A DNA stretch of 64,000 bases. Source: CAG-488 sp051881315 (GTDB lineage: Bacteria > Bacillota > Clostridia > Oscillospirales > Acutalibacteraceae). Of the stretch, positions 40,907-48,331 are shown in pieces; within the stretch, counting starts at the first letter, position 1; each line of letters opens with the position of its first letter. The stretch is from the NCBI GenBank assembly GCA_051881315.1, contig JBJEPQ010000029.1, positions 206,407-270,406 of the forward strand, written 5' to 3'. The translations under genes and the position numbers were made by a program. Below the pieces are notes generated by a model. The model was not told where the DNA came from. It made no database searches and saw only the letters and a list, made by a program, of their open reading frames with translations.

Positions 40907-41632
40907 TTAAAGCTCAATCGGAATAAAGGAAATTGCTACGGCGAACACAAGCGACGGCAGGAAGTTTGCAACCTTTATTTTCTTGCCCCAGACAAGGTTT
41001 ACTCCGACGCAGAATATCAGTACAGAGCCTATAAGCGAAAGATTGGCTGACGCCGCCTCGGTCATCAGAGGCTTGATAAGCCTTGCGAGAACCGTGATTG
41101 TTCCCTGAAATACGGCGACGGGGATCGCCGAAAAAATACATCCCTTGCCTAAGGAGCAGGTCATAACCATAACTATTATCAGGTCGAGAATTGCCTTTGT
41201 TGTGAGTATGGATATGTCGCCCTCAATTCCGTCCTTGATTGAACCGACGACCGCCATTGCGCCGATGCAGACGGTCAGCGAAGCGGTGACAAAACCGTTC
41301 ACGAAATCCTTGTCCTTTGCGTTGCCTGTTTTGATCTTGAGCCACTCTCCGAAACGCTCCACCCAATGCTCAATGTTCATCAGCTCGCCGACAAGGGCGC
41401 CGAGGGCGAGACACGCAACGATCAGCATTGATCTGCCTGACGAGAGGGTGGAGCCGGACAGTTTGAGCATACCCTCCATTGCGCCTGCAATGCCGATGAA
41501 CAGCACGCAAACGCCGTTGGCTTTTTGCAGAGTGTCCTGAACTCTTTCCTTGAGAAGCTTGCCGAATAATAAACCGAAAACTCCGCCGACTATTATTGCA
41601 GCGGAGTTAATTATTGTACCGAGACCGATCAA
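40907..41632 (-). CDS. DUF554 membrane protein
   Basis: The 241-residue protein has about seven hydrophobic segments and the DUF554 pattern: GLGTIINSAAIIVGGVFGLLFG at the N-terminus, LGALVGELMNIEHWVERFG, and VNGFVTASLTVCIGAMAVVGSIKDGI. Start is TTG at 41632 with GGAGGG eight bases upstream. The family is thought to be a transporter or channel but has no proven function. It is probably transcribed with the nucleotidyltransferase gene that ends 20 bases upstream. Confidence 0.85.
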   Translation of the reverse strand: MIGLGTIINSAAIIVGGVFGLLFGKLLKERVQDTLQKANGVCVLFIGIAGAMEGMLKLSGSTLSSGRSMLIVACLALGALVGELMNIEHWVERFGEWLKIKTGNAKDKDFVNGFVTASLTVCIGAMAVVGSIKDGIEGDISILTTKAILDLIIVMVMTCSLGKGCIFSAIPVAVFQGTITVLARLIKPLMTEAASANLSLIGSVLIFCVGVNLVWGKKIKVANFLPSLVFAVAISFIPIEL

Positions 41633-41651
41633 CTGATTTTTCCCTCCGAAA

Positions 41652-42827
41652 TTAAAGCTTTTTTATTCCCGAAATTCTTTGAACTTCCACCATTTCTTCA
41701 TCAATACTCATTATCTTTTTTGAATCGTCAAGCCTTTGTATGGCATTGCGTGGATTGTGAATCAGAGTATCGAAAAACCTGATTATCCAGAACAGGGGAA
41801 GAAGAAATTTTTTGCCCTCCAAAAAGGGATAGCGGATTTTCAACTCGTCATATCCGAGAAAAACTATCCTGAACAGCGTCTTGATTTTCTGAAAACGAAT
41901 GTCCTCGTCGATATGATCGAAAATATAGCTGTTCTGCATTTCCGTTCCCTCAATGCCGTACACTCCTCCGGCTGCAATATATTCTGACATCAGATCAAAC
42001 TTGCCGTCAAAGCTTCCCGAATACCAGCCGAAAGCGATCCGTCTTATCTTTTCGCAGAACTCAAGAAGTCCGATTTTTTTAAGCTCTTGATTGATGTATT
42101 CAAAATCGAGATCGGGCAAAGCTTTTTCGTAGACATACAGATCAAGCAGGGAACGTATTCCCGTTCCGCCGTGGCGATAATGCTTTGCAATGTGAGCAAT
42201 GAGGAAAACGTAAAAATCCCCGTCGGACAGCTTGTAGGAGAAACTGCCGTCACATCTTTCGGCACGCTTAAAACCGTCTCCGTAATATTCCGACAGCACC
42301 GTGTGAAAGCTGTCAACCATTGAACGGTGAAATTCAACATATGCGTTGCCTTTCCTGATATTTGTGTGAAGATCGCCTTTTCCTGCGAATTCAAAACCGT
42401 CCTCAATAAAGGCTTTTACAACCTCATCACAGCGGTCGGCGTCAACAAGAATGTCGAGGTCTCCCATTGTACGCATATCGGGGGAGGGATAATAATTTTT
42501 CATAACCGAACCCTTGAGAAGCATATGCCTGACCTGCATTTCGTCAAGCTTTTCGCAGATGTCGCAGGCGGCAAGCTCCTGCTGAGCCTCAACTACGGTC
42601 TTTTGCATGCGAAATTCACGCAGGTATTTCATCGTCATTTCGTCGGGTTTAACGGTGAGCTCCTCCGCCGCATAGGAAAGGATATTCAATACGCTGTGCT
42701 TTTGAGCAAGACTGATGATTTTTTGCCAGTCCAAGCCGTCGTTTTCGGGCGGCTTTGTGCCGTTGATGACAGCGGCAACCGATCTTATCACATACGCCGC
42801 AGTTTTTTTGTCATCGCTGTTCAGCAT
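41652..42827 (-). CDS. Nucleotidyltransferase-family protein (NTP_transf_5 type)
   Basis: The 391-residue protein matches the putative nucleotidyltransferase family typified by LLKGSVMKNYYPSPDMRTMGDLDILV (about 100-125, quoted in part), where the G-S and D-x-D positions of a Pol-beta-like active site can be seen. The C-terminal half contains H-x-x-K-H (IAHIAKHYRHGG). Members often lie in polysaccharide gene clusters, but here the neighbour is a DUF554 gene. Start ATG behind AAGGAGGGG. Substrate unknown. Confidence 0.82.
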   Translation of the reverse strand: MLNSDDKKTAAYVIRSVAAVINGTKPPENDGLDWQKIISLAQKHSVLNILSYAAEELTVKPDEMTMKYLREFRMQKTVVEAQQELAACDICEKLDEMQVRHMLLKGSVMKNYYPSPDMRTMGDLDILVDADRCDEVVKAFIEDGFEFAGKGDLHTNIRKGNAYVEFHRSMVDSFHTVLSEYYGDGFKRAERCDGSFSYKLSDGDFYVFLIAHIAKHYRHGGTGIRSLLDLYVYEKALPDLDFEYINQELKKIGLLEFCEKIRRIAFGWYSGSFDGKFDLMSEYIAAGGVYGIEGTEMQNSYIFDHIDEDIRFQKIKTLFRIVFLGYDELKIRYPFLEGKKFLLPLFWIIRFFDTLIHNPRNAIQRLDDSKKIMSIDEEMVEVQRISGIKKL

Positions 42828-42898
42828 AAAATCCCCTCCTTCGGATAAGATTATATATTATGAAATGAAAAAAGTCCACACTAAATTTTATTTTTATA

Positions 42899-42927
42899 TT
42901 GACATTGCCGTGAATTTATGATAAAAT
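42899..42927 (+). promoter_or_regulatory. Promoter for the tRNA-Ser genes
   Basis: TTGACA (42899-42904) and TAAAAT (42922-42927), 17 bases apart, 12 bases before the first tRNA. Confidence 0.75.
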
Positions 42928-42939
42928 ATCCGAGCATTA

Positions 42940-43028
42940 GGAGAGATACCGAAGTGGTTATAACGGAACGGTCTTGAAAACCGTCGTACGGCAACGTACC
43001 GTGGGTTCGAATCCCACTCTCTCCGCCA
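42940..43028 (+). tRNA. tRNA-Ser (anticodon UGA)
   Basis: Acceptor GGAGAGA pairs with TCTCTCC; anticodon loop CTTGAAA gives anticodon TGA; a long variable arm (TCGTACGGCAACGTACCG) and T-arm GGGTTCGAATCCC are present. CCA is encoded (43026-43028). Confidence 0.97.
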
Positions 43029-43065
43029 CTTTGCAGGACTTCCTTTTCGGAAGTCTTGCAACAAC
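43029..43065 (+). other. Inter-tRNA hairpin
   Basis: TTGCAGGACTTCC and GGAAGTCTTGCAA form a long near-perfect stem around TTTTC with no T-tract after it. It may be a processing site between the two tRNAs. Confidence 0.55.
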
Positions 43066-43090
43066 AAAATATTCAGGTTTTGTTACCAAT

Positions 43091-43181
43091 GGAGAAGTAC
43101 TCAAGTTGGTGACGAGGCGCCCCTGCTAAGGGCGTAGGTCGGGTAACCGGCGCGGGAGTTCGAGTCTCCCCTTCTCCGCCA
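43091..43181 (+). tRNA. tRNA-Ser (anticodon GCU)
   Basis: Acceptor GGAGAAG pairs with CTTCTCC; anticodon loop CTGCTAA gives GCT; long variable arm (about TAGGTCGGGTAACCGGCG); T-arm GGGAGTTCGAGTCTCCC; CCA encoded at 43179-43181. It follows the first tRNA by 62 bases. Confidence 0.97.
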
Positions 43182-43237
43182 TAAAAAAAGACACCTTTCA
43201 AGGTGTCTTTTTTTATGGGAGACGAGAGTCCCGCGCC
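43149..43237. repeat. Long inverted repeat built from the tRNA-Ser T-arm and terminator
   Basis: GGCGCGGGA (43149-43157) and GTCTCCC (43164-43170), both in the tRNA, reappear as reverse complements at 43217-43223 and 43229-43237, on the far side of the terminator stem. The acceptor-end bases 43171-43180 have no partner. The 3' side therefore looks like an inverted, shortened copy of a tRNA-Ser 3' end. Confidence 0.75.
43181..43216 (+). terminator. Terminator of the tRNA-Ser pair
   Basis: ATAAAAAAAGACACCT (43181-43196) and AGGTGTCTTTTTTTAT (43201-43216): 16-bp perfect stem, 4-base loop TTCA, seven T inside the 3' arm. Bidirectional by symmetry. Confidence 0.92.
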
Positions 43238-43262
43238 GAGGCGTGGGAGGGAGAGAGCCGAA
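43201..43262 (+). repeat. 62-bp direct repeat, copy 1
   Basis: Identical to 43471-43532 except at one base (T at 43229, C at 43499). It begins with the terminator's 3' arm and continues as a GC-rich purine-heavy stretch ending in GAGAGAGCCGAA. Confidence 0.9.
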
Positions 43263-43470
43263 GCGCCGCCGGGGGCGGAAGAAGCGAGGCGAACGAGTGA
43301 AGAAACAAGGAGAATCGCGAAGCGCCGCTGACTGCGGCCGTCCCCTCTGTCTGCTTCGCAGACATCTCCCCACACTGTGGGGAGTCACCAAGCGAGCGAG
43401 GCGACTATGTTTCTGAGGTGCAAGGCGCAGAGCGCCGCGAAAGTTTTTTAAAACAAACGAAAAGTCGTTC
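43263..43470. other. GC-rich spacer between the direct repeats, no credible gene
   Basis: The segment is much richer in G+C than the surrounding genes. It repeats short words (GCGAAGCGCCG, GAGCGAGGCGA) and contains two palindromes: GTCTGCTTCGCAGAC near 43350 and CTCCCCACACTGTGGGGAG near 43366. Reading frames on either strand are of low quality. The palindrome-plus-CTCCCC style recalls the repeat units at the end of the window. Confidence 0.6.
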
Positions 43471-43532
43471 AGGTGTCTTTTTTTATGGGAGACGAGAGCC
43501 CCGCGCCGAGGCGTGGGAGGGAGAGAGCCGAA
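43471..43532 (+). repeat. 62-bp direct repeat, copy 2
   Basis: Matches 43201-43262 at 61 of 62 positions, 270 bases downstream. The matching stops just before the small gene at 43583. Confidence 0.9.
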
Positions 43533-43582
43533 TTTCGTTCACAGAAATGATATATCATTAAATACCTAAAAGGAGAACTTTG

Positions 43583-43912
43583 ATGGCAATTCATGAATTT
43601 GGAATTATGGAACACGAACCGCTCGTCGGGGAGAGGTTTGATGATTACGAGCCGCAGAAGTATAATTGTGTCAGTGTTGACGACGAAAATATACTTGCTT
43701 TATCAGAACGTTTGTCGCAAATACAGTTTTATTGGCACTCCGTCGATATAACGGGCAACGGATTGGCATATTGCGGCATAACGCTGATTTCACCCGAAAA
43801 GGCGAATGAAATGCTCAATATAATTAAAGATATTCCCGAATTGTCAGAGCTGACCGTCCTGTTAAACAGAGCGTATCGGGAAGGTAAATATGTCATTCAT
43901 TTTGGGATATAA
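43583..43912 (+). CDS. Small acidic protein of unknown function (immunity-protein-like)
   Basis: The 109-residue soluble protein begins MAIHEFGIMEHEP behind AAAGGAG and contains DDYEPQKYNCVSVDD, YWHSVDITGNGLAYCGITLI and the ending KYVIHFGI. The size, acidity and isolated location are typical of orphan immunity-like proteins, but no toxin gene is nearby and I do not recognise the family firmly. It stands between the GC-rich repeat island and a pair of hairpins. Confidence 0.6.
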   Translation: MAIHEFGIMEHEPLVGERFDDYEPQKYNCVSVDDENILALSERLSQIQFYWHSVDITGNGLAYCGITLISPEKANEMLNIIKDIPELSELTVLLNRAYREGKYVIHFGI

Positions 43913-43915
43913 AAA

Positions 43916-43948
43916 AGTCACTTGCGCACTTGGCAAAGGTGACTTTTG
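43916..43948 (+). terminator. Probable terminator
   Basis: AAAAGTCAC and GTGACTTTT form a stem around a 16-base loop after the stop of the small protein; the T-tract is only four long. Confidence 0.6.
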
Positions 43949-43990
43949 AAAACCAAAAACGGTATTATTGATAGTAAATAACAGTATAAA

Positions 43991-44030
43991 AACACTCCGG
44001 AGATCATTTCCTAATGAAATCCGGAGTGTT
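43991..44030. terminator. Probable bidirectional terminator
   Basis: AACACTCCGGA (43991-44001) and TCCGGAGTGTT (44020-44030) with inner ATTTC/GAAAT pairs; TGTTATTG follows in plus and TTTTATAC in minus. Confidence 0.75.
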
Positions 44031-44050
44031 TGTTATTGTATAATATTTGC

Positions 44051-44390
44051 TTATTTTTCAAATTGTTTGTCTGCAAGGGAGCTGTAATGCTGTATCAGCT
44101 CAATTTCCTTGGGATTGTAGGGGCGAAAGCTCGGACGGTAAAGGTCGTGAAACCATTTTTCAAAATCCCACGAGGAGTTTTCGGGATCGTTATAGTAGCT
44201 GTCCCACATTCCCTCCCACGGCTCGTAGGTCTGATATTTGCCGGCGACAAGTCCCCGGTTGTAACAGCCGATTTTTTCAAGGAAGAAAAGAGGGAACATT
44301 TCCTCAACCCTGTTTTTCAAACAGCGTGCAAGCCATTCGGTATTTATGATCGGTCTGCCGAGCTTTTTCTTTGCTCCATTTTTCTGCCAT
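44051..44390 (-). pseudogene. Possibly frameshifted small gene
   Basis: A frame that looks coding runs from about 44397 to 44051 and contains WQKNGAKKKLGRPIINTEWL and WEGMWDSYYNDPENSSWDF, but has no ATG or GTG start; the first usable start is TTG at 44320 without a clear ribosome site. An ATG at 44390, with GAGG correctly placed, opens a different frame (MAEKWSKEKARQTDHKYRM) that stops at 44304. This is what a one-base shift in a small gene would give. Alternatives: a TTG-started 89-residue protein or a short coupled pair. Product not recognised. Confidence 0.4.
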
Positions 44391-44434
44391 AAACTTACCT
44401 CACGGAGTTATCGGGCAAAATGCCGGGTTATGCT

Positions 44435-46138
44435 TTATCTTCCGATTGAGTTTACAAGCTCCTCGAAGGCATTGATTGTGGTTGAGCCTGCGGAACAGCC
44501 TGTTGCAACGATTTCCTCGTTTACTCCCGAAAGGATACTGCTGTAATCATTGTCCTCAAGAATGTAACCGATCTGATCGTTTGTAAGACCGAATACAAGA
44601 AGCTCCTTGTCTGTTCCTACAATTTCCTGAAGAGTGGTGTAGTCAAACTCTGTACCCGTCCATGAGCTGTCTGCATCAAGATATCCGCCGTATGCGATTG
44701 CCGGCTCAAGCTCACCGGGAATAACCGCAACTGCAAGCTCCGTGCCGAATTCAAGGTAACCGAGCTCGGTCACAACCTCAAGCTCCGTGTTGTTGTCGTC
44801 GGTCGCAACAACCTTGTTGGTAAGTGCGCCGAGCTTGCCTGCAAAAGCAAGGATCTGATTCGTTACGGGAACATAGTATTCTTTCATTCTGTAGTTGAGG
44901 AGGGGAGCAACCTCGGTTTCAGCCGCATCGGATTCAACAATGTGCTTGCCGAGAGCCGTGCCGTAGATCTTGAGAGATTCAAGTCTCGGAGTGCCTTCGG
45001 GAATGTCAAGGCTGCTGTGGCTTGTGGTGATAGCAAGCTCCGCACCCTGGATTTGAATGTAGTTTGCGCCTGCCTTATTTACTTCCTGCTCAACATAGTA
45101 GGGATAGTCGCCCGTGATAGCTGTGCCTGCCGCACCGTTGCCGACGCAGTGAATAGCCATATTGCAAAGCCATGTTTCCTTGGTGCCGTTGTCGGGAACG
45201 AAGCGGAAACGGTGTACCTTGGTATCATAAACCATCGGTTCACGCTTGTCGTGAATGAATTCGCCGGATTCGATTTCCGAATAGTACATCTTGCCGGTTG
45301 TCATTGAGTTTACAGCCTGCTTGATGGAGTCAACCGTAACATCATAAAGATGCTCCATAAAGCTCTCGTTCTGACCGTTCAGAAGCTTGTAATCCGTTCC
45401 GAAAGTGTTGTTGATAACATTGAGAGCCGGGTTGGTGAATATCATCTTAACAAGGTCGCCGTTCATTCCGAAGGTGTCAACACAGCTATGCTGATGAAGA
45501 ACGGAAATGTTGATGCCGACAATGTTGTTAGCCGTTGCGAAGTCTGCAAGCTCCTTGCGGATGCCGCGGACATCGGGATAGGAAAGTCCGAAAGCGTCAA
45601 GAGAGGCGAACACGATTGTTCCTCTGCCGCTGCCGTCATTCACGGCAATAACACGCACACGCTGGTCGTCATAGATCGCGGTAGCCGCCTTTGTCTTCGG
45701 GAAAGAAAGACTTCCGCCGACATAGTGCTTGCCGTCAAGCTCGTCGCCCGTCTGGAGTGAAGCACTGCCGTAGCCGAGGCTCCAGACCGCATTTGCCGCA
45801 GGTGTGCTGAGGTAATCCTCCATGCCCTCAAAGAACATGTCGCTTGTGAAGTTTTCTTTCTTCTCAAACTGAACGGCAGGGATAGACTTGTTGAGTGCTT
45901 TAAGAATAACGTCGATCAGCTGATCCGCAACATTATAAAGGGATTTGAGAAGCATATTGCCAAGCTCATCCCACGAGGTCGGGATCTTGAGTCCACCCAG
46001 GTCGACAGACATTACTGCCGCCGACTCTGAAACTGTAACTTCCGCCGTGTCAGCCGCCATTACGTTGCTTGTGAGTGCAACGCTGAAAACGGTGAATACC
46101 ATAACGACGGAAAGGAGTAATGATATTACTTTTTTCAT
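44435..46138 (-). CDS. Secreted neutral/alkaline ceramidase-like protein
   Basis: The 567-residue protein has a signal peptide (MKKVISLLLSVVMVFTVF, cleavage near residue 29). The body has features I associate with the neutral ceramidase family: SLDAFGLSYPDVRGIRKEL, a metal-site-like LHQHSCVDTFG, MAIHCVGNG with a further His, and the late TNDQIGYI. Such enzymes release the fatty acid from ceramide-like lipids. The usual C-terminal immunoglobulin-like domain seems reduced, and no anchor is present. Assignment is by motif only; a different secreted hydrolase of the same fold is possible. Confidence 0.62.
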   Translation of the reverse strand: MKKVISLLLSVVMVFTVFSVALTSNVMAADTAEVTVSESAAVMSVDLGGLKIPTSWDELGNMLLKSLYNVADQLIDVILKALNKSIPAVQFEKKENFTSDMFFEGMEDYLSTPAANAVWSLGYGSASLQTGDELDGKHYVGGSLSFPKTKAATAIYDDQRVRVIAVNDGSGRGTIVFASLDAFGLSYPDVRGIRKELADFATANNIVGINISVLHQHSCVDTFGMNGDLVKMIFTNPALNVINNTFGTDYKLLNGQNESFMEHLYDVTVDSIKQAVNSMTTGKMYYSEIESGEFIHDKREPMVYDTKVHRFRFVPDNGTKETWLCNMAIHCVGNGAAGTAITGDYPYYVEQEVNKAGANYIQIQGAELAITTSHSSLDIPEGTPRLESLKIYGTALGKHIVESDAAETEVAPLLNYRMKEYYVPVTNQILAFAGKLGALTNKVVATDDNNTELEVVTELGYLEFGTELAVAVIPGELEPAIAYGGYLDADSSWTGTEFDYTTLQEIVGTDKELLVFGLTNDQIGYILEDNDYSSILSGVNEEIVATGCSAGSTTINAFEELVNSIGR

Positions 46139-46251
46139 AATATATCACCTTTCTGAATAAAATTTTACAAGTACATTTTATCACAAAACGGGCTTTTTTA
46201 CAACAGAAACAGCTTTGTGAATAATAGCCGAAAAAAGGGGTTGAATTTTGT

Positions 46252-46515
46252 ATGACTTGTTCGATAGCTGAGTTGAGAAACAAGGAGGTCATATGTAAAC
46301 TGAACGGAACGAGGATTGGAAACGTTGACGATGTTGAACTTGATGTCAACAGCGGACGGCTGGTTTCCATTGTAATCTACGGCAAGGGTAAGGTGATGGG
46401 ACTTTTCGGAAAAAGTGAGGATTTCATCATTCCGTGGGACGATATTGACGTGATAGGTGAGGATACGATACTTGTGAAATGTGAATGTCCCGTGACCAAA
46501 AACGGGAGAATATAA
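46252..46515 (+). CDS. YlmC/YmxH-family sporulation protein (PRC-barrel)
   Basis: The 87-residue protein is a single PRC-barrel-like domain: SIAELRNKEVICKLNGTRIGNVDDVELD, GRLVSIVIYGKG, then EDFIIPWDDIDVIGEDTILV (pieces quoted). The family is restricted to spore-formers and is often annotated as a sporulation protein; its exact job is not settled. It stands alone between a secreted-enzyme gene and aspS. Confidence 0.82.
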   Translation: MTCSIAELRNKEVICKLNGTRIGNVDDVELDVNSGRLVSIVIYGKGKVMGLFGKSEDFIIPWDDIDVIGEDTILVKCECPVTKNGRI

Positions 46516-46521
46516 ACAGGA

Positions 46522-46549
46522 TGGGCTGTCGCTCAAAAACGACAGCCCA
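46522..46549. other. Hairpin between ylmC-like gene and aspS
   Basis: GGGCTGTCG and CGACAGCCC form a 9-bp stem; neither side has a T-tract, so its use as a terminator is doubtful. Confidence 0.5.
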
Positions 46550-46555
46550 AATGGT

Positions 46556-48331
46556 TTATTTCAGTTTAATTCCAAGCTCATCAAGCTGAAGCTCGTCAAC
46601 CTCGGCGGGACATCCCGTCATAGGCTCGCTTGCGTTCTGCACCTTCGGATATGCGACAACATCTCTCAGACTGTCACAGCCGAGCATCTGCATAACAAGA
46701 CGGTCAAGACCGATGCCCATTCCGCCGTGCGGAGGTGCGCCGTATCTGAATGCGTCAAGAAGATAGCCGAACTTTGCGTAAGCCTCCTCCTGAGTGAGGT
46801 TGAGGAGGGAGAAGATCCTGCTCTGAAGCTCAGGATTGGTAATTCTGATAGATCCCGATGAAAGCTCAATTCCGTTGAGAACAAGGTCATATGCCTTTGC
46901 CCTAACCTTTGCCTTGTCGGTTTCAAGGTATTCAAGGCACTCGTCCATCGGTGCGGTGAACGGGTGATGCATCGCAACCCAGGTTTTGCTGTCCTCGTCC
47001 CAGTCGAAGAACGGGAACTCGGTGATCCAAAGGAGATTGAACTGACCTTCGGGGATTATATCAAGCTTTCTTGCAACCTCCTGACGCAGTGCGCCGAGAG
47101 CGTTGAAAACGATTGAATTTTTGACGTCGCCGATGATGAGAACAACGTCGCCTGCTTCTGCGCCTGCTTTGTCAAGGATAGCTTTCAGCTCGTCCTCGGT
47201 GATGAACTTTGCAAAGGAGGAGGAAACCGTTCCGTCCTCGCCGAGCCTTGCCCATGCAAGTCCCTTTGCGCCGTTGCCCTTTACGGACTCCGTGAGCTTG
47301 TCAATCTCTTTTCTTGAAAGAGACTTGAAAGCGTTCTTTGCGGTAATGCCTCGGACCGAGCCGCCCTCTTTGACTGTGTTGCTGAAAACGGCAAAGCCGC
47401 AGTCCTTAACGATATCGCTGAGATCATAAAGCTCCATTGCGTAACGTGTGTCGGGTTTGTCCGAACCGAAGCGTTCCATAGCCTCTTTATATGTAATACG
47501 GGGAAGCGGAAGCTGAATGTCAACTCCGAGAGCCTCCTTGAAAACACGCTTCATATAGCCCTCGCCGATCTTGAGTACATCTTCCATATCAACAAAGGAC
47601 ATCTCAAGGTCGATCTGAGTAAATTCGGGCTGACGGTCTGCACGGAGATCCTCGTCACGGAAACAGCGTGCGATCTGCATATAGCGGTCAAAGCCTGCAA
47701 CCATCGAAAGCTGTTTGTAGAGCTGAGGTGACTGCGGCAGAGCGTAGAAAGTTCCGTTGTGGATACGGCTGGGAACGAGGAAATCTCTTGCTCCCTCGGG
47801 AGTGGAACGGATGAGGATAGGTGTTTCGATCTCAACAAAGCCGTTCTCGTCGAAGTAGTCACGGGTGATTTTGCAGATCTTATGACGCATAATAATGTTG
47901 CGCTGGAGATCGGGACGGCGAAGGTCGAGATAACGGTATTTAAGCCTTGTCAGCTCTGAGGTCTGGCAGTTTTCCACGATCTCAAACGGCGGAGTCTCAC
48001 TCTTGCCGAGAACACGAAGATCGTTGACTTCGATTTCAATGTCGCCTGTCGGGATATCTTTATTTTTTGAGGAACGCTCACGGACAACGCCCTTTGCCAT
48101 GAGGACAAATTCGCTCCTTGCCGCAAACGCCTTGTCAAAAATCTCTTTGTCTGTATCCTCGCCGAATGCGAGCTGTACGATACCTGTTCTGTCACGCAGG
48201 TCAATGAAGATGAGAGCGCCGAGATCACGCTGACGCTGTACCCATCCTGCGACGGTTACCTCTTTGCCGACGTCGCCGATTCTGAGGTCGCCGCAGTAGT
48301 CGGTGCGCTTTAAACCTGTCATAAAGTCCAT
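46556..48331 (-). CDS. aspS: Aspartate-tRNA ligase
   Basis: AspS charges tRNA-Asp (and tRNA-Asn in organisms using the transamidation route). The 591-residue class II synthetase has the OB-fold anticodon domain (about 15-105), motif 2 (CFRDEDLRADRQPEFTQID), the bacterial GAD insert (about 290-420) and motif 3 (GGMGIGLDRLVM). Its start overlaps the stop of hisS (TAATG), the classic hisS-aspS pair. Confidence 0.97.
   Translation of the reverse strand: MDFMTGLKRTDYCGDLRIGDVGKEVTVAGWVQRQRDLGALIFIDLRDRTGIVQLAFGEDTDKEIFDKAFAARSEFVLMAKGVVRERSSKNKDIPTGDIEIEVNDLRVLGKSETPPFEIVENCQTSELTRLKYRYLDLRRPDLQRNIIMRHKICKITRDYFDENGFVEIETPILIRSTPEGARDFLVPSRIHNGTFYALPQSPQLYKQLSMVAGFDRYMQIARCFRDEDLRADRQPEFTQIDLEMSFVDMEDVLKIGEGYMKRVFKEALGVDIQLPLPRITYKEAMERFGSDKPDTRYAMELYDLSDIVKDCGFAVFSNTVKEGGSVRGITAKNAFKSLSRKEIDKLTESVKGNGAKGLAWARLGEDGTVSSSFAKFITEDELKAILDKAGAEAGDVVLIIGDVKNSIVFNALGALRQEVARKLDIIPEGQFNLLWITEFPFFDWDEDSKTWVAMHHPFTAPMDECLEYLETDKAKVRAKAYDLVLNGIELSSGSIRITNPELQSRIFSLLNLTQEEAYAKFGYLLDAFRYGAPPHGGMGIGLDRLVMQMLGCDSLRDVVAYPKVQNASEPMTGCPAEVDELQLDELGIKLK

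Noticed and set aside
43073..43391. Two overlapping minus-strand reading frames across tRNA-Ser and the GC-rich island
   Set aside because: They are antisense to tRNA genes; the translated pattern (RRGDSNSRAGYPTYAL style) is a well-known false protein produced from the reverse strand of tRNA-Ser.
42940..43532. Integration (att) site of a mobile element at tRNA-Ser
   Set aside because: The copied tRNA part is inverted, not a direct repeat of the 3' end, and there is no integrase gene.
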